From contig QUOL01000006.1 in the NCBI GenBank assembly GCA_009761415.1, positions 248,001 through 312,000 of the forward strand: a DNA stretch of 64,000 bases. Reading direction: 5' to 3'. The stretch's first letter is position 1. Each line of letters begins with the position of its first letter. Positions 1-11,131 of the stretch are shown in pieces. The position numbers and the translations under genes were made by a program. The DNA is from Sarcomyxa edulis. Lineage: Eukaryota > Basidiomycota > Agaricomycetes > Agaricales > Mycenaceae. The notes beneath the pieces are model-generated. The model saw only the letters and a list, made by a program, of their open reading frames with translations, was not told where the DNA came from and ran no database searches.

Positions 1-3000
1 TTCGAGCGTGGAAGGTGGAGTCTTTGGATAGACGGATAGCCCCCTGATTGTCAGAGAATAGAATGGTGGAACGATCAGAAATTAAAAATAAAAGTTCTAA
101 TAAAAGTTTTCGGAGCCAAATGAGCTCCTTCGCAGCATGAGTCAGGGCAACGTATTCGGATTCGGTGCTCGAGAGAGTGACGAGGGACTGTTTCTTGCAG
201 CTCCAAGAGATTGCTCCGTAGCCAACGAAGAACACGAAGCCCGAGATGGAGTGACGATCCATGTCGGATGCCCAATCTGCATCCGAATAGCCGAAGAGGT
301 CCATGAAATCGCCTCCGAGTATGAGAACGAAATCGCGCGTGCCTTTAATGTACTTGTATACGCGTTGTACTGCCTTCCAGTGAGTGGTCCGAGGATCCTC
401 TATGAATCTGGAAAGAGTTGAGACGGCGTAAGCGATATCGGGACGCGTTGCGAGGGCCAGGTACATGAGTGAGCCAATGGCCTCGCGGTATTTTGACTTT
501 TGGATGGGAGTGAGGACCTGGGATGATACGGCTGGTGAGTCATAGCTGAGATCGATGCCAGCTTCGAGTGGAGTGACAACGGTGGCTGCGTCTTGAAGTC
601 CCATTCGGGCGACGATTTGATCAATGTATGCTGGTTGGCCGAGGGAGATAGTGTGGGCCTCGAGATCACGTTTGATACTGATCCCGAGAAGCCAGTTGAT
701 GTCCCCGAGGTCGACGAGCTCGTAGAATTGGTTCATCTGGTCCTTGATGAGTTGGGCAGATTCGACCGATTCGGCGATGATCGTAAAGTCGTCAGTGGCA
801 ACGGCGACGATGGTAAATTTGTCGCCTTCGAATTTGTAGAAGACGGCTTCGTCAGCGGAGCAGACAGTATAGCCGAGAAGTAGGAATTTCCCCTTCAGGT
901 CTTGATACCACTCGTGACCGCCTTGTTTAGTGCCATAGAGGGCCCGATATAGAATGCAGACGAGTCGATTTTTGACTTTGATGGTGGGAAGTGAGCGGAA
1001 AAGCTCATAGCCAGGTGGGAGTTCCATGAATATGCGTGCTCGGAGCATGGCATTGAGGTACGCGTTTTTGATGTCTGATTGTTGGATGATGGCACCTTTG
1101 TGAGCTGCAACGGCGAAGAGAGCGCGTAGAGTGGGAAGTTTGACAACTGGCGCGAATGTTTCGAGATAGTCGACACCTTGGATTTGGGTGAATCCTTTGG
1201 CTACAAGTCGCGCCTTGTACTTAAAGATGTTGCCGTTAGCATCGCGTTTGTGACGAAAAACGTATCGGCACTTTATGACGTTGGTGTCTGGCGGTAGGTC
1301 GACGATGTCCCATGTGTGGACTTTCTCGATCTGAGAAAGCTCGTCTTCGATCGCGCCGGACCAGTCACGTGCTTCCGGTCCGTCAAGTGCTTCTTCGATG
1401 CTGCTCGGCTCCATCCCTTCCTCAGCAATCAACGCAAACTCCACCACTCGTCCAAACCACTCATCCTCAGGACTTCCTGGCCCACCATTTGCGTCAAAAT
1501 CAACATCATCACCCCTGAAATCCGCTTCTCCAGCAAAATCCATCACCTCAGCCATTCCAGCAACCCTCGGGTCGATTTTCCCATCCACTAACTTTTTGTA
1601 GAATCCCATAGGCTTTCTGGCTCGTTTCCCTCGTCCTAGGAGGGGCTCTGGATCGATTACATCGTCGCTTTGGTCTTCTGATTGGATGGATGGAGCTGGG
1701 AATGGGTTGGATGGTGTAGGAGGTGGTTTTGGGAGATCTGGTTGGGTTTGAGGCGGAATTTCGTCGTTTTGGGTTTCTGTGGGTTCAGGCAAGGTACGTG
1801 GTTCGTTCTTGTTGATATCCACTTCCTCTGGCTTGCGTTGAAGGGGTGCTTGGGGTTCTGGAGCCTCAGGAACAGGCGGGGTGTCAGGATCAGGACCCAT
1901 GAAGTCCGACTCCTCTCCCCCCTCAACCTGCGTGGTTTCAGGCTTCAGTACTTCGTTTTCATCAAAGAAAACGTCCCTTTCAACGCTAATAAGTCGCTTT
2001 TTGGGCCAGTACACACGGAACGCTTTGGATTCCATGTCGTACCCCATAAATCGACCTTCCTCTGCACGCGGCTCGAGTTTGCGAACATCGAGTTGCTTCA
2101 CCCACACCTTCGTCCCCCATTCCCGTAGGTTTGAGAGATCCGGCTTTTCGCCGGTCGCCATCTCGTGCGGTGTTTTGGCGGCGAGAAGTGCACGTGTGGG
2201 AGCGCGGTTTCGGATCCAGATGGAGTGACGAACGGCTTCACCCCAGAGGAATTTAGGAAGCCCGGCAGCGAATAGCATTGCACGGGCGCAGTCGAGGTGA
2301 GTTCTGTTGCCTCGTTCCGATCCCCCGTTAGCTTGGGAAGAGTCGTGAGTGGTGAGATGTCGGATGGTTCCAGCGTACTGAAGATGGTCGTTGAACTTGT
2401 CCGACGTGAATTCTCCCCCTCGATCTGACCCCAGTATCCTAATAACAGCCTTTCGTTGAGTTTTAACCCAGGCTTCATATTTCAGATACGTTTCGAACGC
2501 CTCTGATTTTAGGCGAAGAAAATATGCTTTCTCCTCGTGTGTGAAGAGATCCATGTAGCAGACAAAATAACGGTGTCCGCCCAGCGAAAATACTTGCGCT
2601 GGTCCCCATAAATCGGTGACAATCTTGTCTCCGTACGCCTGGTAAGAGTGGTTGTTCTCGCTAAGCTTGGGGAATGGTTTACGAGCCGCCTTGGCCTTTA
2701 TGCAGGTGGGGCAGAATTCTGGCTCGGATTCCAGGTCTACATCAATCCCTTCCACCATATTCTCCTTAATCATCTTCCGAAGAGCCTCATAGTTTACGTG
2801 GCCCATTTTGAGGTGAAATTCGTGTAGTGTTATCGTTTTGGATGCGATATTGGTAAGGAGAGGTTCGGAGGGTAAGGTGAGTGTAGATGTGATACGGTAA
2901 AGTCCTCTGGTCTCGGGGATCTTTCCGATGACTCGAGAATTTGGTTTCGGGGTGCTGATTTGGCAGATCCCATCCTCGATATGAAGAATGTACTTGGCGC

Positions 3001-4297
3001 GGTCCATTCTGCTGACAGAGACAAGGGTGAATGCCATATCCGGTGAGTAATAGGCATTTCTGATGGTGACAGGAGTCGGTTTAACCCCTTTACCCATTGG
3101 AAGATAGGTATGCAGGTCCCCGCGGCCTTTCGCACTGAAAGTACGACCGTCGGCGGCTCGAATTGGTGAATCGGCGATTTCAGTGAAGTTGAACATCGCG
3201 GAACGTTCCCCGGTGAAGTGACGGCTTGCGCCGGTATCGAGGATAACACCGTTCGAGGTGGTGGATGCTGCTAGAGCTAAGGATTGGAAGTTGGAGGTGA
3301 CGACGAGTGCGACGTCTTCAAGGTCGTCATCCTGGGTTCCGAGATCGAGAAAAAGAGCGAGATCATCGTCGTCGGGTGCGGCGGCGTGAGCGTGAGCGTT
3401 CGGATTTTCACCCTTCTTCTTCAGAAACCATTCGGGCGCCTGACCTTCCTTTCCTCCCCCTTTCCCCCAGCAGTCTTCCTTGGTGTGGAAACCCTTCTTC
3501 TTGCAGACTGTGCAGTACTTTTCGCCTCTTGACTTGGACCCTCCCCCTCGAGCTTTGCCTTTTCCTTTTCCCTGAACGGCGGACATGGCCTCGTTCTTCT
3601 CCCTCTGGTCGATCGACTGGTTGACCAGATTGGTGTCATACGCTTCGTTGACCTCTTGGATGAGGGCGGCACTGGATATTGTTTTTCCGGTGACGCGCGC
3701 TGTGGCGCTAAGGGAGGTGAGTAGGGAACGGTAGGATGGGGGTAACGAGCCTCGAATGTAGGCGCAGAATTGGATGTCCGTGATAGGAGCGTCCATTCCG
3801 GCGAGCTCCTCAAAGAGTTCGATCATGGTGGCAAGGTGAGTGCGAACGTTGCCACCTTCAGCGCAACGGATTTGCTGAAGTTTGGTGAGTGTGTTCATTT
3901 GAACCATATCACCTTTGCCCTCATTGAGAGACACTAGTTTCTTCCAGACGTCCGCGGCCGTGGGTTCGTTCTTGATCAGTAGAAACGTGGATTGGGTGAT
4001 CGTTTCGTAGATGACTTCACGTACGGCCGCTTCCTTCTGGTTCCACTTGTCTAATTTCTCATCGCACGCCTCTAGTTCATCCTCCGTGAGAGCTACGAGG
4101 GCCTGGCCAAGATAGTAATCTCCATCGGAGTGAAGAACGGGTTGAGGGGGCTTTCTAGCGGTGCCGGTGACATGCCTTGCGAGACTTTTGGACGTAAGCG
4201 TGTTGGTGACCCTCTCTTTGTAGGTGACCCAGTTGGAGCCATCCTCTTTGAGCTTGGGTAGATTCACGAGCTTTAGCGACGAAGTAGCGGTGGACAT
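1..4297 (-). CDS. copia gag-pol polyprotein (partial, 3' end outside window)
   Basis: One frame runs without a stop from ATG at 4297 to the edge, about 1430 codons. In order it has: a gag domain of the UBN2 type (4297 to about 3560); a zinc knuckle with Cys, Cys, His, Cys codons between 3514 and 3470, spaced CX2CX5HX4C; the protease motif ILDTGASRHF (about 3215-3245); the integrase HHCC finger ending FCPTCIKAK (about 2700-2820) and a DDE core with ILGSDRGGEF near 2430; RT from the motif WSGAIEDEL (about 1360) to VAVATDDFTII (about 800); and RNase H with GYSDADWASDMD, STESEYVAL and FSDNQGAIRL, still in frame at the edge. The RT active-site box reads ATDD rather than the usual YVDD. Gag and pol share one frame, so any gag excess needs proteolysis or another mechanism. 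Confidence 0.93.
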   Translation of the reverse strand, partial: MSTATSSLKLVNLPKLKEDGSNWVTYKERVTNTLTSKSLARHVTGTARKPPQPVLHSDGDYYLGQALVALTEDELEACDEKLDKWNQKEAAVREVIYETITQSTFLLIKNEPTAADVWKKLVSLNEGKGDMVQMNTLTKLQQIRCAEGGNVRTHLATMIELFEELAGMDAPITDIQFCAYIRGSLPPSYRSLLTSLSATARVTGKTISSAALIQEVNEAYDTNLVNQSIDQREKNEAMSAVQGKGKGKARGGGSKSRGEKYCTVCKKKGFHTKEDCWGKGGGKEGQAPEWFLKKKGENPNAHAHAAAPDDDDLALFLDLGTQDDDLEDVALVVTSNFQSLALAASTTSNGVILDTGASRHFTGERSAMFNFTEIADSPIRAADGRTFSAKGRGDLHTYLPMGKGVKPTPVTIRNAYYSPDMAFTLVSVSRMDRAKYILHIEDGICQISTPKPNSRVIGKIPETRGLYRITSTLTLPSEPLLTNIASKTITLHEFHLKMGHVNYEALRKMIKENMVEGIDVDLESEPEFCPTCIKAKAARKPFPKLSENNHSYQAYGDKIVTDLWGPAQVFSLGGHRYFVCYMDLFTHEEKAYFLRLKSEAFETYLKYEAWVKTQRKAVIRILGSDRGGEFTSDKFNDHLQYAGTIRHLTTHDSSQANGGSERGNRTHLDCARAMLFAAGLPKFLWGEAVRHSIWIRNRAPTRALLAAKTPHEMATGEKPDLSNLREWGTKVWVKQLDVRKLEPRAEEGRFMGYDMESKAFRVYWPKKRLISVERDVFFDENEVLKPETTQVEGGEESDFMGPDPDTPPVPEAPEPQAPLQRKPEEVDINKNEPRTLPEPTETQNDEIPPQTQPDLPKPPPTPSNPFPAPSIQSEDQSDDVIDPEPLLGRGKRARKPMGFYKKLVDGKIDPRVAGMAEVMDFAGEADFRGDDVDFDANGGPGSPEDEWFGRVVEFALIAEEGMEPSSIEEALDGPEARDWSGAIEDELSQIEKVHTWDIVDLPPDTNVIKCRYVFRHKRDANGNIFKYKARLVAKGFTQIQGVDYLETFAPVVKLPTLRALFAVAAHKGAIIQQSDIKNAYLNAMLRARIFMELPPGYELFRSLPTIKVKNRLVCILYRALYGTKQGGHEWYQDLKGKFLLLGYTVCSADEAVFYKFEGDKFTIVAVATDDFTIIAESVESAQLIKDQMNQFYELVDLGDINWLLGISIKRDLEAHTISLGQPAYIDQIVARMGLQDAATVVTPLEAGIDLSYDSPAVSSQVLTPIQKSKYREAIGSLMYLALATRPDIAYAVSTLSRFIEDPRTTHWKAVQRVYKYIKGTRDFVLILGGDFMDLFGYSDADWASDMDRHSISGFVFFVGYGAISWSCKKQSLVTLSSTESEYVALTHAAKELIWLRKLLLELLFLISDRSTILFSDNQGAIRLSKDSTFHAR

Positions 4298-4313
4298 TGT
4301 ATCGATTACGGCA

Positions 4314-4325
4314 GGGCCCATAACC
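4314..4325 (-). other. Primer-binding site for half tRNA-iMet
   Basis: Seventeen bases upstream of the gag ATG the minus strand reads GGTTATGGGCCC. This complements an initiator-tRNA anticodon loop (CCCAUAACC, with anticodon CAU) rather than a tRNA 3' end. Priming by an internally cleaved tRNA-iMet half is known for Drosophila copia and many fungal copia elements. The LTR edge should lie just above 4326. Confidence 0.6.
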
Positions 4326-4356
4326 TATAGAATAGGGGTTTCGGATGGAAATTGGA

Positions 4357-4509
4357 CTAAGGGAAATAGAGAACCTCAGTGATAATTCAGCACTAAGTAG
4401 TGAGTATGTATACCTAAGGGAAATAGAGACTAGGGATACATTAGATGAAGAGAAAATATACGAGTGAGTAGGGGGACTTACACCTCAGTGATAATTCAGC
4501 ACTGAGGTG
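4357..4509. repeat. LTR-internal repeats and perfect hairpin
   Basis: A 16-bp block (ctaagggaaatagaga) occurs at 4357-4372 and 4414-4429. A 22-bp block occurs at 4373-4394 and 4482-4503. The second copy of the latter extends into a perfect 10-bp inverted repeat (cacctcagtg at 4481-4490, cactgaggtg at 4500-4509) around a 9-nt loop. These sit in the presumed U3/R region of the LTR and may be enhancer or polyadenylation elements; that role is inference. Confidence 0.55.
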
Positions 4510-4951
4510 TTTCGATGTGGTACGAATTGTTGTAAGTATCGGATTATGTAAGAAAATATTACCTAATTAACAGTCGAGCTTGTCCGTATGAATATACCTC
4601 CAATATTCTATGCACGCGGTTGTGTTCAAAGAATAGTCTAGTCTGTAACAGTCGTTGCAGCGTTGCAGTCTTTCGTCGATTAGATTACTTAGTTTTCAGC
4701 GATTCACGTCGTGATGATGATGCGGTTGTCGACAGGCGAATCATGATCAGTTCAGCTTGCTTACCAACTCGGCTGCTCGCGACAAAGTAAAAATAAACCA
4801 TCTCTCCTTCTTCTTCGATCGCAATTTATATACCCGTCCTCGAGCATCCTGACACTCCTCGGCGAGTTCCGCCACCAGTAAATCTACTAGTAAATTTACT
4901 AGTCCGGCGCAAATCGAGAAACGTTGGCATTCTGACACTGGCGTCCCCCCC
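4510..4951. other. Rest of LTR and TFIIIC-subunit promoter region
   Basis: No coding signal was found here. The left part probably finishes the LTR and the right part should hold the promoter of the gene that starts at 4952. A short internal repeat (agtaaatctactagtaaatttactagt) lies near 4876-4902. No clear TATA box is placed at a convincing distance. Confidence 0.35.
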
Positions 4952-7900
4952 ATGTCTCATAACTCAGAAGAGGATGACTACGAGTCTGACGAGGAACTCG
5001 ACCTTGGAGAGTTCGGTGAGTCGAGATGTAACAATTTTCAAGCAGCGTGCTGAAGGATTCGATAGACGACGCTTCTTCGCAAAGCTCCTATGGTCCAAAA
5101 CAAAGTGGCTCAGACAATTCAGACAATTCAGACGAGGAGGAAGGAGAAGACGAAGATGAATATAGTGATGTAGATGACGATTCACCACAAGGACAAGGAG
5201 AGGCGAATGCGGAGAAGGAGATAGAGGGCGATTTTGAGTGCGTTCGTTTGCATCCTTCCTCGACCTTCGAAGCCTTGTCTGTCCCCTGACCGGTTCTGCA
5301 AACCAGCCGTCTTGTTCAAAACATCAGACTCACAGATGGAGCGTCCGGTAGTAACACCGGGCTTGGAAAAGATTGGGATTTCAACATGGAAGAGAAGGAG
5401 GCAGAATTCCGAGATGATCTACGCGCTGCTTCTGGAATTGGACGCAAACGAAGGAAGGTGAGTACATATCGTACCATTGGATCCCACTATGTTCTGATGA
5501 AGCCGAGTAGAAAGGACGAAATCCAGGTCCAGTATTATCCCCCGAAGTACGTGCACTCATCGGAGACGGCAACCAAGCGTACGTCGACAGCGACCTCCCC
5601 GAAACTGTTCGCATCATGCAAGAAGTTATTCGTATCGAACCCCGTGCAGCCTCTGCATGGTCTGTACTCGCTCAATGCTACGATGATATGCATCAATCAG
5701 AGAAAGCACTTCAATTGCGTATCATGGCAGCTCATCTGCGACATGACGCTGAAGAGTGGGATAGACTGGCTCAGCATTCGAAGTGAGTGAGCATGAGCAT
5801 ATATAACTATTTGAGATAAATCTAAACCAAGTGAGTGATTCTTTCGTGCGTGCAGAGAACTGGGGTATTCTCGACAAGCGTTATACTGCTATGGTAAACT
5901 CTACAGTCTCGATCCCACGAACGTAGATGCGTTGTGGGATCGTGCTTCTCTCGCAAAAGAGATTGGGGACCTCAGAACCGTGCGTTACTTACTATCACAA
6001 CGATTGTGGCAACTGAAATAGATATATTTTTATTTACAGGCTCGTAACGCTTTTCTAGCTATACTCAAACGATTCCCACATGACTTGACCGTCCTTTCCG
6101 AGCTTCGCACCATTCTTATCGAACTATCCGATCTATCCACATGCGCATCGCTCTTCCAGCGCGCCTTCGAGCATTATCAACTAGCCTATCCATCTGGATG
6201 GGGTCGCGACCCCAACGACGAGACGCCGACAAATACCAGAGACACGCGCTCCAGCACCGCCGCCGCCGTACCCCCCAATCTCATCCCCGGCGGTGGATTC
6301 GGCCTGATGGAAATCCTAGTCCTAGCAGACCTCTACAACACCCCCACCCTCGCCGAACACGAAAAAGCCGTCGAGGTTATCAGGAAGGGATGTAGGTGGT
6401 TGCAGGGGAGAGCGGATCAGAGGTATTGGGACATTTGTGAGGATGATCGGGAGTATGATTTGTATATGCCTTCTGGGGAACGAGTCGGGAGGGATGGGGA
6501 TGTCGAGCCGGGGATGTTTCCGTTGGATGTGAATGCTAGACATCGGTTGGCGGTTGCGAGGATTAAGATGGGGGAGGTTGAGGAAGGGAAGGTAAGAAGG
6601 AAAAAGATTATTTCCTTTCTTGCTCTCCAGATAATTTGGTTTGCTAGAGTGCTCATATACTTTACCTTGTTTCTATTCGCAGATGCACGCCGATATCGTA
6701 CTATCCCAAGATGTCCTCGATTACGCGCCTCTATTCGTCGAGATCGCCGACGCGTATTTCGAGAGGGAATTGTACGCGGATGCGAAGCCTATCTATGAAC
6801 TGTTAGGGGCGGATGCAGGAGTAGGCATTATCACCTTTCTGTGCATTCAAAATCACTAATCACTAACTGCACTTTCAATAGACAAGCAGCATGTACATCC
6901 TCCTCCAGACAGCCGCGTGTCTTCGGATGCTAGACGAACTACGCGAAGCTGCTGAGGTTTACGAATATAGTACGTGTCCCCATCCCCATCCCTATCGCTT
7001 TTTCTTTCTTTCTTTTTTTCTTTCTTGCTATTGCTGTTTGATTACCCACTAACTAAAAACTATCTCTTTCATCAGTCAGAGCCACCGACCCTACACTGAA
7101 CGACGCCAAAATGAAACTCGCAGAGATATACGAGATATTGAACGAACCTAGGAAAGCCCTCGAGTTGGTTTATGAAGGTACGGTCACGGTGCTCCCTACC
7201 AGAACTAGACTAGTCAACTCATTTCGAACTTCCCCCTAGTGATCGATTCACGCAAAAAGCGGCCGAAAGAAGGCGATCCGTCGACCTCATCCACTCCCGC
7301 AGATCCGGGTGCGGGTGCATCATTGTTCTCCGAAGAACGACCAACAACAACAAAATCGTCGAAAGCAGCAGCTTCGAGACACAATCGTTTAACACCAGCG
7401 CAGTTGAGAGAGCTAGAGGCTGAGAAGGAGCAAGAAGTTGTACGTGGGTATAAGAGGATGACGGAGATTTGGGGTAAGATGTTGAACGAAGAAGAAGAAG
7501 GACACGAGGATGCGTTGAGGGAATGGTTGATCGAAGCTGAGAAATTGGTGGAGATGTACAGGGAGACGAGGAATTTGTTTTTGACTACCAAGGTCGGTCA
7601 GGTGGTTCTGGCTCGCTCGACTGTCGTGAACTGACAGGTTTGAATATCCTTGTGGCACTAGGGCCATTTCTTCCGAGGCATGTTTCCGCGCAGTCGTGCT
7701 GCCGCAGAACAGGACGATGGGACAGAAGAGGATCGGATGGTATCTAGGCTTCAGCTCGATCTTGGTACGTACGGCATAAAAACAAAACCTCTCTTTTCTT
7801 AGCATGCAGTAACCCTCTAACTTTGTTTTGTTGCAGGACATGACACTTTGGTACGAAAGACCAAGACTGCAGATCGGGATCGGGGTCGGGTTGATGTGTT

Positions 7901-9297
7901 CCGTGGTGTTTCATTCGAGGACTGGTTGCACATATTCATACAGGTAAGAAGGTCGATTCGGTCAGCCTTTGCGATGCTGATTTTAATGTTGATGTTAATT
8001 CTCATTTGTTCATCGCCTTAGTACGCTTTCCTTCTTACAAAAAGTGACCAATATGATCGCGCGGACGAAATACTTCGGCATCTACTCGTCTCAAATCCAT
8101 ACCAGAGTCGAGATTTCCAGGATATCATCCGGATAGCTATCACGAGTAAGTCAAGTCATCATTGGAACCATAGCCATGCCATGGGGCCATACAGTAAATT
8201 CATTCATTCCTTCTGATCCACAGCCTGCGCAATCTCAACTCATCGACATACGGTAGTCGTAGAGCAATGCCGAAAACTCATCAGCGTACATCAATTCAAC
8301 AACGAGCCTCTTCGGATTCTATTAGCTTCCATCGCAAGCGGTTTACGCCCCACGGACACTTTCATCACTTCGACTCTGCAAAAACATCTCTTCCGAGAAA
8401 TGAAAATCATAGACGTGGCGGTCAAGAATCCCGAGACGATGAAATGGAATCATATAACTGGACGATTTGCCCCTACAACGACACAGGGGAAAGGCGGAGA
8501 GGCAGATGAAGATGACGATGATGGAGCAGGTCGCAACGAAGGCGAAGAAGAAGTTCCTGAAGAGAATGATGCTCCAAATGGAAAAATAGCCACGTTTGAG
8601 CTGCCCAAGAAGGATAATCCCATCAACGTGGCCATCTACGGCCAAATCTGCATCGCAGCCAAGAGTTATCAGAGTGCAATATGTGCGTTGTATCTTGTTT
8701 TGCTGTACAATGACCATCAACTAATTCCCCACCAGTTTATCTACTGCACGCGTTTGATTATTGTCCGGATGATCCAATGATATGTCTGTGCTTGGCTATA
8801 GCATCTATCGGACGTGCTATGCAAAGGCAGTCTGATAACCGACATCATTTGATCACCCAAGTAAGTGCTCGTGCATGTTTCAGTTCGTCATCCGTTGCTC
8901 ATCTCGTGGTCAGTCTCTAGCCTTCCTGTCGCGCTATCGAACTCTTCGAGGTTCCGGCGCTCCTGAAGTGGACGAGGTGAATTTCAACTTCGGGCGAGCA
9001 TTTCATCAACTGGGTGAGTCGTTTTGCATCCGTTTCTGGTCTCCCACCTAATTTGATCCCGCTCAGCGTTGTACTCTCATGCTGCCCGCCACTATGAACG
9101 CGTTCTCGAGATGGCAGAAAAACGGGCTCCCGAGGTACGTGCCGGTCTCAATATTGATCTACTGAATTCTAACTGTTTATCTTGCTCAGGATTGTGGGTG
9201 TGCTCGCGAAGCTGCGTATAATCTGTCGATGATATATGTGATGACCGGCGCCACACCTCTAGCCCAAGCCCTCTACCGTCGTTGGCTCTCATTCTGA
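4952..9297 (+). CDS. TFIIIC subunit, TPR protein (Tfc4/tau131, GTF3C3 homolog)
   Basis: This is the TPR subunit of TFIIIC, which binds the A/B-box promoter of tRNA genes and recruits TFIIIB. The model has many short introns; the first three exons are 4952-5015, 5066-5237 and from 5307, all with consistent phase. The N-terminus is strongly acidic (EEDDYESDEELDLGEF, then a DEEEGEDEDEYSD run), followed by the basic RKRRK. TPR repeats begin with VRALIGDGNQAYVDSDL and continue through CYGKLYSLDPTNVDALWDRA and LAILKRFPHDLTVLSELR. A charged linker carries GRVDVFRGVSFEDWLHIF. A C-terminal TPR block ends in YNLSMIYVMTGATPLAQAL. Length (about 1000 residues), the order acidic head, TPR array, linker, TPR array, and the closing motif fit Tfc4/GTF3C3. 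The stop is TGA at 9295-9297. No frame break was seen. It should be essential and nuclear. Confidence 0.92.
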
Positions 9298-9511
9298 AGT
9301 AGTTTTCCCTTCACTCGGATTCACGTCTATCATATCGTTTCCAGTTATATGTATTTGTAGCACAGTTCAGTTATCACTTGAGTGTAGCCTTGTTGTACTA
9401 GAATGATGTCACGATCGAGGAAATTGTGGCTGTTGTTTCTTGTCCGCCGCCAGCTCGTTCAAATTATTTATCTGCCCGCCGTTATCGATACCCACTTCAT
9501 ATCTATCAATC

Positions 9512-10924
9512 ATGTCTGGACCCATAGTGGTGAGCAAGAAACGTGCTTTTGCCATGTTTACTATTCACACCATTGAATTTTACCAGGAGAACTATGTAGT
9601 TCAGCGGAACGACTCAACCGAGACAGAGGACTCTGCCTTTGATTCTAGCTTGAACACACCCAACGACGAGGACGATATACATCCCTTTGATCGAGTCGAT
9701 ATCTCTTCAGCCGATTTCAACAAGACGCCTAGGCCTGAACTTGTCCACCGTGTCGATATCGATGGCGTCGGAAAAGCATGCGAAGCTGCGATGGCAAAGC
9801 CGCGCACGCTGTCAAAGGCTGTCATGAGAGCGAAGAGCTTTGCTCAAGGCCTGGCTCGGTCGACCAAGGTCAGTTCCAGGGTTTACCCTTGAGAAATAAC
9901 GACTGACGAACCGATTCTCATTTGTAGATGAATGTTGGCTCTCTTATTCTTCCGGAGCCAGGTTCTGCTATACTAAGAGGATCTGCTTCGACACCTTGCG
10001 TGAAACCTCGGTCTGTTGCACTTCCTGACGCCACACCAGCTGGACTACCTCCATCGCCTCCATCGTTTGCGCACGCTGAACAAGAGGATCCTGCTCTGCT
10101 GTTCCCTTTGCCTGCTTCGGCACTTGTACTCCAGCCTACCAATTCTGCGACATCCATGCTTTCCGAGAATATGACTCCTGAACTAACTACTCAATCTGTG
10201 CGTTTTGGTGTCTTTGCGTCCTCCAATAAATCAGTACTGATACCGTGTACAGACGATGTATAGCTTGCCCAACGAAGCGATACGTGTTGGAGAAAGCACG
10301 CCAGGAACTCCTGCCGAACAGACTGAAGATAGCTCTGAGCTTGGATCTCCCGCGAAGGAACGCTCTTTGGCTGGACTGGATGTCTTTGACGAGGCCATGT
10401 ATTTCGGAACTTCCGAAATGGATTTCTCACTCGCTGATATGACGTCGATGTCGACTTTGGAGACCGTCAACAAGATCATCTGCTTCCTCCCTTGGTGCAT
10501 TGCAGTCGGTGGCACTATAGTTCTCGCCCCTAGACATCTTGACACCGTCGCGTCCATCCTAGGGTACACTAAGCCTGGCAAAGGAATTCATCGCTTCGCC
10601 CATTGGTCCGAGTGCGCCGTGCACCATGTCATGATCTTCCTTGGACTAGTCGCTTCTATCGCCTGGTGGAATCATACTGCAGGAATTCTACTCGTCGCTG
10701 GGCTCTTGGCACAATCTTTTTTAGCTTGGAGTGACTTCGTGGTGGACAAGACTATTCCTCTAGGCGAAGACGACCGACAAACTATATATCTGCTCGCGAC
10801 GCAATATGGACACGGAGGAGGCTTGAGTGACAGGATGATGAGACTACGCAAGACCGACGCTGGGTTTCTCGTGACCGATGACGCTTCTCAGCTGATTGAC
10901 GAGGAGGAGTCCGACCAAGAATGA
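9512..10924 (+). CDS. Hypothetical membrane protein, 413 aa
   Basis: Four exons (9512-9529, 9587-9868, 9928-10197, 10253-10924) join in phase with clean GT/AG borders and give 413 residues. The first intron is 57 nt, so retaining it would also keep the frame. Residues 1 to about 260 are acidic and Ser/Pro rich with no recognised domain. The C-terminal part holds hydrophobic segments: IICFLPWCIAVGGTIVLAP (about 264-283), then HHVMIFLGLVASIAWW and GILLVAGLLAQSFLAWSDF (about 305-345). An acidic tail ends in EEESDQE. I do not recognise the family. It probably sits in an internal membrane with a long cytosolic N-terminus; no signal peptide is visible. Confidence 0.8.
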
Positions 10925-11131
10925 TTACTTTCTTTTTCATCCCTATAACACTCTACCTATAATGCGGACATAATCAATGCTATGTTATTGTCTGTCATGA
11001 GTTGAATGATCCTCTTTCCAAGAACTTCCACATTCTCAGTTTCCGCCGAGGAAAAATAGGAAAAACTCTATATCCAGGTACGCACGATGAAACTGAACAA
11101 TGAGAATAGTAATGTCTAAACTGTTGAGCCG

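Larger units (their letters stand above)
1..4560 (-). mobile_element. Ty1/copia LTR retrotransposon, 5' part, runs off left edge
   Basis: The element lies on the minus strand. From right to left it shows part of an LTR (above about 4326), a primer-binding site, then one frame coding gag, protease, integrase, reverse transcriptase and RNase H, which is the Pseudoviridae/copia order with integrase before RT. The 3' end, polypurine tract and 3' LTR lie outside the window. The single frame shows no stop over about 4.3 kb, which suggests a young insertion. The outer LTR boundary cannot be fixed because the second LTR is missing here; 4560 is a guess. Confidence 0.9.

Noticed and set aside
1682..2228. 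Plus-strand open frames in the copia region
   Set aside because: They are antisense to the integrase-RT linker of an intact polyprotein frame.
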